Shown: piece by piece, positions 5,937-13,086 of the stretch
Position numbering within the stretch: the stretch's first letter is position 1
How the letters are laid out: each line of letters opens with the position of its first letter
NCBI GenBank assembly: GCA_036732755.1
Contig: DAINBU010000074.1
Span: forward strand, 1 to 23,743
Reading direction: 5' to 3'
Origin: DASRRB01 sp036732755
Lineage (GTDB): Bacteria; Planctomycetota; B15-G4; SIAN01
DNA length: 23,743 nt
Notes under the pieces: model-generated
Database searches by the model: none
What the model was told of the DNA's origin: nothing
Seen by the model: the letters and a program-made list of their open reading frames with translations, nothing else
Translations under genes and position numbers: made by a program

Positions 5937-8906
5937 ATGATCCGCTCGTCGCTCCCGGCCGCGGTCGCGGCCGTGTTGCTCGCGATCCCGGTCGCCTCCC
6001 ACCGTGAAGAGCTGCCGGTCCTGGCCGCGAACCACGTCGGGACGTGGCGGCTCGACAGCCTGCTCGAGCAGGCGAAGGTCGAAGGGCCGGACCCCTCCGA
6101 CGTCGATCCCGCCACTTTCGTCCTGAGCGACGTCCGGTTCGAGGAGGGCGTCAGCCATGCAGAAACGGTCCCGCTCTCCTTCGGCGAGGGGAAGCTCGAG
6201 CATGTCGACCAGGCGCTGCGACTCCACGCGACCGGAAAGCTCGCGGCGTTCGTCGTGCCGGTCCCGTTCACCAAGGCGAGCGAGTGGGGCATGCTCGCCG
6301 TCCACGTCCGGTCGAGCGACGCGAAGGAGATCGCCGTCATCGCCGAAGCGCACCTGAAGGAGAAGGTCGACGGGATGATGAGCGCGTTCGGGCGATTCGC
6401 CGGCGGCGGTCCTCAACAGCAGCCGCCGGCCCTCTTCCCGATCGCGGGGCTCCCGAAGCCCGCCGACAAGGCCGCGCCCGCCCCGACGCCCGCTACGGCT
6501 CCCGCTCCTGCGCCCGCGGCCGGCGGCGCCGCGCCGGCCCCCGCCCCCAGCCCCGTCGAGCCCGCGAAGGACCCCGCCGCCGCTCCACCGCCGGCGCCTA
6601 CGCCCCCGCCCGGCCAGGTCGTCTTCAACGTCGGCGGCGTCAACGTCGGCGCGAACGGCGCCGTCGACTTCGACCCGCGCGCGCTGCTGAACAACAGCAT
6701 CGCGAAGGTCGAGAACGACGGCGAGTGGCACACCGTGGTGCGCGCGCGCCGCGAAGCGGAGTTCGGTGGCAACTTCCTCGGCGGCCTCGCCAACTTCGGC
6801 CAGGCGCCGCGCGTCGAGGACCTGACCGCGGTCACGATCCTCGTCCTGGTCCCGCCCGAGAAGGAGAAGGAGGGCGTCACCCTCGACGTCGAGTTCGTGC
6901 ACGTCCTCGACGGCAAGGTCGAGTACGCCAAGGCGACCGCCGCGACGACGACGCTCGAGCGACGCGGCATTCTCCACCAGGGCATGTACGTCAACACGAC
7001 GGCCGCGGTCAGCTACGCGCTGGTCGCGCCGGAGAAGGCGCGCCTCCTCGCCGGCGTCACCTGCCTCACCGAGGCGCCGTTCGACCTCACGGTCGCGGTC
7101 ACCTGCGAGGGCAAGCGGACGCAGCTGCGCGCGCTGCCGGTGAGCGACCCGGCGAAGATCGACTCGCTCGACGTCGACCTCGCGCCCTACGCCGGCAAGA
7201 AGATCACGCTCACGCTCGAGGCGGCCGACCAGGGCGACCCGGGCGTCGCGTTCCTGCTGCAGCCGATCGTCTACGGCCAGCGCAAGGAGAGTGTCCGCGA
7301 CGTCCTGCTCTACTTCTGCGACACGCTGCGCGCCGACGGGCTCGGCTGCTACGGCAACCCGCGCGCGACCTCCCCCCACCTCGACCAGATCGCGAGCGAG
7401 GGGGTCCGCTTCGAGCGCAGCTTCGCGCAGGGGCCGTGGACCTACGTCTCGATGCCCTCGTCGCTCTCCTCGCTCTTCCCGATCGTCGGCGGCGTGCGCA
7501 CCGGCGGCGAGCAGATCCCCGAGTCGTGCACGACGATGGCCGAGGCGTTCCGCGACGCCGGCTACTTGACCTGCGCGCTGATCCGCAACGACTTCGTCGG
7601 ACGCACCACGCACACCGAGCAGGGCTTCGACTTCTTCTATTCGTCGGCCGCGGTCGGCTCGCTGTCGCCCGAGAGGAACGCGGCGCTCATGGGCCTGCTG
7701 CGCCACGTCGGCCAGAACCCCGACGCGGCGGGCGGCAACGGCGGCGGCTTCGGGTCGGGCTCGTCGCGCGACCTGTTCGCGACGGCCGAGCCGTGGCTCG
7801 CCAAGTACAAGGACATCCCCTTCTTCCTCTACCTCCACTCGGTCGAGCCGCACGGGCCGTACGACCCGCCCAAGGAGGAGCTCGCGCAGTTCGGCAGCGA
7901 GGAGGGGCGCAAGGAGTTCGACTCGGTCGACGGCGGCGGCTTCAACATGATGCCGACCGGCGGCGCGGGCGGACCGAAGCCGACGCCGCTCGCCAACGCC
8001 GACCAGTACCCCGCCGGCACCGGCGCCCGGATGTTCGCCGACCGCGGCATCGACCCGAAGAAGCACGCGAAGCTCGGCCTCGACCTCTACGACGCCGAGA
8101 TCCACTACATGGACGACTACGTGGGCAAGGTCGTCGGCCGGCTGAAGGAGCTCGGCTTCTGGGACAAGATGGTCTTCTCCTTCAACGCCGACCACGGCGA
8201 GGAGTGGTTCGACCACAACAACTCGGGCCACGGCCACTCGGTCTACGCCGAGCTGAACCACGTCCCCTGGATCCTGCGCGCGCCCGGCCTCCTGCCGAAG
8301 GGCAAGGTCGTGAAGGACAACACGATGAACCTCGACCTCGCGCCGACGCTGCTCGGCCTGGTCGGGCTGAAGCCCGCCGAGTCGATGCAGGGGCGCAACC
8401 TCTTCGAGGCGCTCCTGGCCGACGAGCCGTTCGCGCCGACCATGGTCGTGACCGAGCTCTGGGGCGGCGGGATCGGCGGGAACAACCAGAACGCCGACTT
8501 CGGCACGAACATGGACGAGGACGTCCTCGGCACCTTCTCCGTGATCGAGGGGCGCTGGAAGACGATCATCCGCCGCTTCCGCAAGGTCGCGACGCCGCCC
8601 GGCGGCAACGGGCCGCGCTTCCGCGCGGGACCGGTCGCGATCGGCGCCGTCCCGCCGGACGGCAAGCCGGCGGCGAAGCCCGATCCCTCCGAGGTGGTGA
8701 CCGAGTTCGAGGTCTTCGACCTCGACGCCGACCTGAAGGACGCCCATCCCGTGACCGAGCAGCGCAAGGCCGAGACGGAGCAGACGCTCAAGCGCTTCCT
8801 CGCCTGGGTCGAGCAGATGCGGGAGGTCCGCAAGCGCTACGCGAACGAGAAGTCGACCAGCGACTCCGCGCAAGAGGCGCTGCGCCGGCTCGGATACGCG
8901 AAGTAG
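5937..8906 (+). CDS. Large secreted sulfatase-superfamily protein with an unusual nucleophile motif
   Basis: 989 residues, about twice the usual length of a sulfatase. ATG 5937 begins a signal peptide (MIRSSLPAAVAAVLLAIPVA); a GTG at 5925 would add four residues. Residues about 30-450 are an unassigned N-terminal region, interrupted at about 179-226 by a Pro/Ala-rich linker. The alkaline-phosphatase/sulfatase core begins near 455 with FCDTLRADGLGCYG (D462). The metal-binding NADHGEEWFDHN (D752, H753), SGHGHSVY and LDLAPTLLGLVGL follow. Where a canonical sulfatase has C/S-x-P-x-R, this reads S505-M-P-S-S509: Ser replaces the Arg needed in the formylglycine signature. It could therefore be a hydrolase using Ser directly, for example a phosphodiesterase or phosphotransferase, rather than an FGly sulfatase. 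It probably heads an operon with the phosphoesterase 13 bp downstream. Confidence 0.88.
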   Translation: MIRSSLPAAVAAVLLAIPVASHREELPVLAANHVGTWRLDSLLEQAKVEGPDPSDVDPATFVLSDVRFEEGVSHAETVPLSFGEGKLEHVDQALRLHATGKLAAFVVPVPFTKASEWGMLAVHVRSSDAKEIAVIAEAHLKEKVDGMMSAFGRFAGGGPQQQPPALFPIAGLPKPADKAAPAPTPATAPAPAPAAGGAAPAPAPSPVEPAKDPAAAPPPAPTPPPGQVVFNVGGVNVGANGAVDFDPRALLNNSIAKVENDGEWHTVVRARREAEFGGNFLGGLANFGQAPRVEDLTAVTILVLVPPEKEKEGVTLDVEFVHVLDGKVEYAKATAATTTLERRGILHQGMYVNTTAAVSYALVAPEKARLLAGVTCLTEAPFDLTVAVTCEGKRTQLRALPVSDPAKIDSLDVDLAPYAGKKITLTLEAADQGDPGVAFLLQPIVYGQRKESVRDVLLYFCDTLRADGLGCYGNPRATSPHLDQIASEGVRFERSFAQGPWTYVSMPSSLSSLFPIVGGVRTGGEQIPESCTTMAEAFRDAGYLTCALIRNDFVGRTTHTEQGFDFFYSSAAVGSLSPERNAALMGLLRHVGQNPDAAGGNGGGFGSGSSRDLFATAEPWLAKYKDIPFFLYLHSVEPHGPYDPPKEELAQFGSEEGRKEFDSVDGGGFNMMPTGGAGGPKPTPLANADQYPAGTGARMFADRGIDPKKHAKLGLDLYDAEIHYMDDYVGKVVGRLKELGFWDKMVFSFNADHGEEWFDHNNSGHGHSVYAELNHVPWILRAPGLLPKGKVVKDNTMNLDLAPTLLGLVGLKPAESMQGRNLFEALLADEPFAPTMVVTELWGGGIGGNNQNADFGTNMDEDVLGTFSVIEGRWKTIIRRFRKVATPPGGNGPRFRAGPVAIGAVPPDGKPAAKPDPSEVVTEFEVFDLDADLKDAHPVTEQRKAETEQTLKRFLAWVEQMREVRKRYANEKSTSDSAQEALRRLGYAK

Positions 8907-8919
8907 CCGCGGAGGCGGA

Positions 8920-10878
8920 ATGCGGGCGCGACTCGTCATCCCCGTCGCCGCGCTCGTGTTCGCCGTCGGGGGCGGCGCGCTGCGTCGTCCGCCGCCGCGC
9001 CCGCCGAAGCCGGCGGAGGGGTTCCGCTTCGCGATCCTGGGCGACCGCACCTTCGGGCCCGACAGCGGGCTGCAGATCCTCGCGCGCGCCGTGCGCGAGA
9101 TGAACTCGTTCGAGCCCGACTTCGTGATGACCGTGGGCGACCTCGTCGGCGGCTACAACCGCGGCGAGGAGTGGCTCGCGCAGATGTTCCAGTACAAGCA
9201 GGTCATGTCGGGCCTGCGCATGCCGTGGTACCCGGTCGCCGGCAACCACGACGTCTATCCCGAGTCGGGGCGCAAGGGCGACCGGAGCAACGAGCGGCGC
9301 TACGTCGAGAACTTCGCCCCGCTCTGGTACTCCTTCGACCACGAGTTCGCCCACTTCATCGTGCTCTACTCCGACGAGCAGCTGAGCTTCAAGGACCCCG
9401 CCGTCGACCAGCGCATGTCGGACGAGCAGCTGCAGTGGCTCGCCGACGACCTCGCGAAGACCGACAAGACCCAGGCGTTCGTCTTCCTGCACCATCCGCG
9501 CTGGAACTACGCCGGCGAGCCGTGGAAGCCGGTGCACGAGGTGCTCGCGAAGTCGGGCAAGGTGCGCGGCGTCTTCGCCGGCCACTGGCACCGCTACCGC
9601 AGCGACGGGACGAAGGACGGCATCCGCTACTACGTGATGGCCGCGACCGGCGCGACGGTCAACAAGCTCGACCAGGCCGGCGACTTCCAGCATTGGAACT
9701 TCGTCACGGTGAAGCCCGGCGGCTTCACGATGGCGGTCGTGCCGGTCGGCCACGTCCTCGACCAGGACTTCGTCACGCGCGCCGAGAGCGAGGACTGCAT
9801 CCAGCTGCTCGAAGGGGCGTGGCTCGGCGCGGCGCCCAAGATCGCGCCGCCCGAGAACGAGGGCGGGAGCGTCCGCTTCACGATCCAGGTCAGGAACCCC
9901 GTCGCGAACCGCATCGGCGTCGCGCTGCGCTGGAGCGCCTCGCAGGGCGGGCTCTCCGTCACGCCGGCGAACGTCGACGTCGAGCTCGCGCCGCAGGAGG
10001 AGCGGACGGTCGAGTGCACGCTCACGCGCGGGCCGGCGACGCCCGGGTGGCCGCTGGTCGCGCCGGCGCTCACGGCGGTCGCGCTCTACCCGCTGCACGG
10101 CGTCGCCGGGGATCCGTACGGGCCGCGCGTGCAGCAGATCGACCAGGTGCTGGCGCCCGAGCTCGAGCTCCCGCCGCCGCCGGTCGACTTCGCTGCCGAC
10201 GAGGCGGCGCCGGCGGCCGACCGCGCGCTCGCGCTCGACGGCCGCAGCGCCTGCGCGCTGGTCGCGGCGGCGCCGGAGCTCGACCCCGACGGCCCCTTCA
10301 CGATCGAGTGCTGGGCCTTCGTCGAGGCGACGGCGAAGCGGTGCGGACTCGTGAACCGGACCGAGACGAGCGGCTGGGGCTTCTTCGTCGACCGCGACGG
10401 CTCGACGCCGCCCAAGCTCGCTCCGTCCTGGAGCCTCTTCGTGTCGGGCGAGGGCTACGCCAACGCGAACGGCGCCGCGGGAGATTTGCCGGTTCGCGAA
10501 TGGTCCCACCTCGCCGCGACGTGGGACGGGAGCGACGCGCGCCTCTTCGTCGGCGGCAGGCTCGTCACGGCCGTCCGCCATCCGGGGAAGCTGCGCGGCA
10601 ACAAGCTGCCGCTCGTGCTCGGCGGCGACGTCGATTCGAACGGGCGCGCGACCAGCTTCGCGGCCGGTGCGCTCGACGAGGTGCGCCTGTCGAAGGGGGT
10701 CCGCTACGCCGGAGAGCCGTTCGCGCCGGCGCGGCGATTCGCGAGCGATCCCGACACGCTGATGCTGCTCCACTTCGACCGGATCGCCGGCGACCGCACC
10801 CCCGACGTTTCGGGGCACGGCCACCACGCGCAATTGCGCGGAGCGGCGTATCTTCGGGCGGCCGCCGAGGTGAAGTGA
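8920..10878 (+). CDS. Secreted calcineurin-like metallophosphoesterase with C-terminal LamG domain
   Basis: 652 residues beginning with an N-terminal hydrophobic signal or anchor (ARLVIPVAALVFAVGGGAL) and a Pro-rich spacer. The metallophosphoesterase domain spans about 34-285: GDRT (41-44), GDLVGG (D74), GNHDVY (N109, H110), FLHHPRW (H191, H192) and GHWHRY (H222, H224). The first motif lacks the usual His of GDxH; Thr44 is in its place. Residues about 315-400 look like a beta-sandwich linker domain. Residues about 436-640 are a LamG/ConA-like domain (GPFTIECWAFVE, EWSHLAATWDG, GALDEVRLSKGVRY). Such fusions act outside the cytoplasm on phosphoesters, with the LamG part probably binding glycan or surface. 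GGAGG lies only 4 nt before the ATG, and the gene follows the sulfatase by 13 bp, so they are probably one operon. Confidence 0.9.
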   Translation: MRARLVIPVAALVFAVGGGALRRPPPRPPKPAEGFRFAILGDRTFGPDSGLQILARAVREMNSFEPDFVMTVGDLVGGYNRGEEWLAQMFQYKQVMSGLRMPWYPVAGNHDVYPESGRKGDRSNERRYVENFAPLWYSFDHEFAHFIVLYSDEQLSFKDPAVDQRMSDEQLQWLADDLAKTDKTQAFVFLHHPRWNYAGEPWKPVHEVLAKSGKVRGVFAGHWHRYRSDGTKDGIRYYVMAATGATVNKLDQAGDFQHWNFVTVKPGGFTMAVVPVGHVLDQDFVTRAESEDCIQLLEGAWLGAAPKIAPPENEGGSVRFTIQVRNPVANRIGVALRWSASQGGLSVTPANVDVELAPQEERTVECTLTRGPATPGWPLVAPALTAVALYPLHGVAGDPYGPRVQQIDQVLAPELELPPPPVDFAADEAAPAADRALALDGRSACALVAAAPELDPDGPFTIECWAFVEATAKRCGLVNRTETSGWGFFVDRDGSTPPKLAPSWSLFVSGEGYANANGAAGDLPVREWSHLAATWDGSDARLFVGGRLVTAVRHPGKLRGNKLPLVLGGDVDSNGRATSFAAGALDEVRLSKGVRYAGEPFAPARRFASDPDTLMLLHFDRIAGDRTPDVSGHGHHAQLRGAAYLRAAAEVK

Positions 10879-10915
10879 GCGACGAGACGGGCGAGCGACG
10901 GCGACGGAGCGAGCC

Positions 10916-11401
10916 ATGGGCGACCTGCGCGACGCGTTCAAGAAGGCCGGTCTCATCGACGACAAGACCGACCGCCGCCTCAAGCACGAGGAGCGAGTGC
11001 AGAGGAAGGAGCTCGGCCACGAGGGTCTCGAAGAGCAGAAGCGCCGTGACGACGCCGAGCGCGCTGCGCGCGACGAGCAGAAGAAGCACGACATCAAGGC
11101 CGCGCAGCAGAAGCTCGACCACGAGCGCCAGCGTTCCGAGCGCTGGAAGAAGCTCGTCGCCGACCTCGAGCGCGAGGCGCTGCGCGGCATCTCCGGTCCG
11201 CGCCGCTTCCACTACCACGACGCCGAGGACTATCTCCCCTACCTCCAGGTCGACGACGACACCGGCCGCAAGCTCGAGGCGGGCGAGCTCGCCATCGCGA
11301 AGCACCCCGAGACGAAGGAGGCGCTGATCATCCCGCGGGCGGTCGCGCTGGAGCTCGCGAAGGCGGAGCCGGGGTTGGTGGTGCACCTGGCGGGCGGGTG
11401 A
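10916..11401 (+). CDS. DUF2058-family protein (YaiL-like)
   Basis: 161 residues. The start RDAFKKAGLIDDKTDRRLK resembles the short N-terminal helix of E. coli YaiL. A long, highly charged helix follows (about residues 20-85, rich in Lys, Glu, Arg and Gln), probably coiled coil. A compact C-terminal domain comes next (DYLPYLQVDDDTGRKLEAG, ELAIAKHP, ALIIPRAVALELAKAEPG, VVHL), and it lines up well with the DUF2058 C-terminus. The family is annotated as nucleoprotein or polynucleotide-associated, but its biochemical role is not established. Cytoplasmic; no signal peptide. GGAG at 10906-10909 gives 6-nt spacing to the ATG. It lies 37 bp after the phosphoesterase and may be cotranscribed with it. 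Confidence 0.8.
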   Translation: MGDLRDAFKKAGLIDDKTDRRLKHEERVQRKELGHEGLEEQKRRDDAERAARDEQKKHDIKAAQQKLDHERQRSERWKKLVADLEREALRGISGPRRFHYHDAEDYLPYLQVDDDTGRKLEAGELAIAKHPETKEALIIPRAVALELAKAEPGLVVHLAGG

Positions 11402-11407
11402 TCGATC

Positions 11408-11680
11408 ATGAAACGCCGTGGTTCGTCGATGGCGGTGCGGGCGCTGGTGCTCTCGTCACTCGTCGCACTGCCGCCTTCCTGCGGACGTGATTCGACGCCT
11501 CGCAACGACGCGCCCGTGAACGATCCGGCCGCGCATCCGCAGGCCGAGCCGGTGCGGACGGAGTTCGGCTCGACGCCCGGAGGCGAACACCCCGGTCCGG
11601 CCTGCATCGACAACGGGGACGGAACGACCGTGCGGACGAAGCCGGCGACCGGTCCGCAGCCCGTTCCGCGCGACCACTGA
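11408..11680 (+). CDS. Small exported protein, possible lipoprotein
   Basis: 90 residues, 6 bp after the DUF2058 gene. The N-terminus has basic residues (MKRRG), a hydrophobic stretch (MAVRALVLSSLVALPP) and then Cys25. LPPSC is a poor match to a lipobox because Pro is at -2, so lipidation is uncertain. The rest is Pro/Thr/Asp-rich with one further Cys (GPACIDNGDG) and little predicted structure. No family recognised. No strong ribosome binding site is visible, and a second in-frame Met (codon 8) could be the true start. Confidence 0.5.
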   Translation: MKRRGSSMAVRALVLSSLVALPPSCGRDSTPRNDAPVNDPAAHPQAEPVRTEFGSTPGGEHPGPACIDNGDGTTVRTKPATGPQPVPRDH

Positions 11681-11776
11681 GGGCGGACGGGGCTGAACGA
11701 TTCGGCGGCGCGGCGGCGTTCACTCGTCGCGGCGTCACCCGAAGAGGCGGCGCGGGGCGACGAGGAGGACGTTCTG

Positions 11777-12685
11777 ATGAACGCACGGAGAATTCAATTC
11801 TCGCGGCAGTTCGCATGCGTCGTCGCCGCAGTCGTCGGCGTCGGCGCGATCTCCGCGGGACAGACCCCGGACTGCAAGAACCTCCCGCCGCGCGAGCAGA
11901 GTCCGGACGAGATCGTCGCCAAGGCGTGGCTCTCTTCGAACGCGCCCCTCTCCGTCGACGTCGCGCTCACCCGCTCCGAGCCGGGCAGGGTGACCGAGAC
12001 GCTCGCCGAAGGGCGCGTCGAGATCGCGCCCGACGGGACGCTCCACTACCACGTCGGGCGGACGATCCGAAAGCACGCGCCGGGCGAGCCGTCTGGCGCG
12101 CCGGGGCGGCTGCTGAAACCGGACGTCGAGTTCTGGGTGCGAGGTCCCGTGGTCGTGCTCGTCGATCCGGCGCGCGGCGCCACGCGGTGGAAGCTCGACG
12201 ACGTCGCGCCGAAGGTCGACGACAAGACGGACCCGGCGAAGGCCCGCGGGCCGGGCGCGGAGCTCCTGGCCGCGCTCGGCGGCGACGAGGAGCTCGCGCG
12301 GGAGCGCGCCGAGCTCATGCGCTGGACGGCGAGTCTCGGCGACCCACGCCGGTGCAGGTCCGCCGACGAGGACATCGACCTCACGTCGTTCTCGGGATCG
12401 AGCTCGCCGATCGTGACGACGAACCTGCCGATCCCGAAGAAGCGGGTGGCCCAAGTCCTCCCCGTGGTTTCCATCTCGGTCGCGTGCGTCGCATTCCAGT
12501 GGACGGAGCAGCGGGGCGTCTGTACCGCGAAGCTGTGCCTGCACACGACCGCGAGCCGGAAGCTGCCGGAGCAGGAGAACTACTTCGACCTGGTCATCAA
12601 TTACGAGAAGCCCTCCGATCAGGAGCTCCCGCCGCCGCCGGCCGAAGTGCAGGCTCTCCTGACGCCCGAACCGGCCGGCAAGTAG
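11777..12685 (+). CDS. Secreted protein of unknown function
   Basis: 302 residues with a signal peptide: MNARRIQFSRQF basic region, then a hydrophobic core (ACVVAAVVGVGAISAG) and likely cleavage before QTPDC. GAGGAGG at 11762-11768, 8 nt upstream, fixes this ATG. The mature protein starts with a Cys-containing segment (DCKNLPPREQSPDE), then alternating strands (VDVALTRSEPGRV, GRVEIAPDGTLHYHVG, VEFWVRGPVVVLVDP) that suggest a beta-rich domain. A charged helix follows around 155-185. A C-terminal domain has five more cysteines, including VACVAF and GVCTAKLCLH, so disulfides are plausible. No family recognised. The 96 bp upstream (11681-11776) contain no gene that I can see. Confidence 0.72.
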   Translation: MNARRIQFSRQFACVVAAVVGVGAISAGQTPDCKNLPPREQSPDEIVAKAWLSSNAPLSVDVALTRSEPGRVTETLAEGRVEIAPDGTLHYHVGRTIRKHAPGEPSGAPGRLLKPDVEFWVRGPVVVLVDPARGATRWKLDDVAPKVDDKTDPAKARGPGAELLAALGGDEELARERAELMRWTASLGDPRRCRSADEDIDLTSFSGSSSPIVTTNLPIPKKRVAQVLPVVSISVACVAFQWTEQRGVCTAKLCLHTTASRKLPEQENYFDLVINYEKPSDQELPPPPAEVQALLTPEPAGK

Positions 12686-12716
12686 GCGCCGGCGCGTTCG
12701 GGAATTCGGAGCGGCC

Positions 12717-12830
12717 ATGGTCTTCCGATCCGGCGTCGCTCATGCGCAAGCTCGGCGAACCGAAGGCGAAGTGAGGCGGTTCGAGCCGCGTATGGAGATC
12801 TTCCTGACCACCATCGAGATCCGACCATGA
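12717..12830 (+). CDS. Possible 37-codon ORF upstream of the antitoxin-like gene
   Basis: The ATG at 12717 is preceded by GGAG (12708-12711, 5-nt spacing), and its TGA overlaps the next gene's ATG as ATGA, an arrangement that suggests coupling. The peptide ends MEIFLTTIEIRP. Against it: codon third positions are less GC-biased than in neighbouring genes, and the first two thirds look like random GC-rich translation. It could be a small partner of the antitoxin-like gene, a leader peptide, or chance. Confidence 0.2.
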   Translation: MVFRSGVAHAQARRTEGEVRRFEPRMEIFLTTIEIRP

Positions 12831-13048
12831 AGAAGACGCGCCCGGACACCGACCTCGACGACATGAAGTCGGAATACGACTTCTCCAAGGGCGTGCGTGG
12901 CAAGTACGCCAAGCGATACGCAGAAGGGACGAATGCCGTCCTCATCGATCCCGATCTCGTGAAGGCGTTCCCGACCTCCGAATCGGTCAACAAGGCACTG
13001 CGGTCGATCGTCGCCGCGCGCCGCCGCCGCCAGCGGAAGGCCTCCTAG
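12827..13048 (+). CDS. Antitoxin-like small protein, no toxin partner seen
   Basis: 73 residues: an acidic N-terminus (DTDLDDMKSEYDFSKGVRGK), then YAKRYAEGTNAVLIDPDL, AFPTSESVNKALRSIV and a very basic tail (RRRRQRK). The combination EYDFS-GVRGKYA-RY-EGTN plus a SESVNKAL helix is one I know from a widespread family of short proteins annotated as uncharacterised or putative antitoxins. The strand followed by a helix resembles RHH-type DNA binding, but I do not claim that fold. There is no convincing Shine-Dalgarno, which fits coupling to the small upstream ORF. No PIN, RelE, BrnT or HicA-like toxin lies next to it on this strand; the nearest toxin is the PIN gene at 14050-14451 with its own antitoxin. 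Confidence 0.7.
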   Translation: MKKTRPDTDLDDMKSEYDFSKGVRGKYAKRYAEGTNAVLIDPDLVKAFPTSESVNKALRSIVAARRRRQRKAS

Positions 13049-13086
13049 GTCAAACGCTTGCCTCGAGCGTGGCGGGAGAGCGCGCG

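Noticed and set aside
5568..9050. Minus-strand open frame of about 1160 codons antisense to the sulfatase gene
   Set aside because: The translation has no recognisable domain and is Arg/Glu/Val-biased, as expected for the complement of a GC-rich gene. The plus strand encodes a clear sulfatase-family protein with signal peptide.
8788..11190. Minus-strand open frame of about 800 codons antisense to the phosphoesterase
   Set aside because: Composition is that of a GC-rich shadow, and the plus strand carries an intact multi-motif metallophosphoesterase.
13054..13070. Hairpin between the convergent antitoxin-like and LamG genes as a terminator
   Set aside because: Only a 5-bp stem with a 7-nt loop and no T-tract; expected by chance at this GC content.
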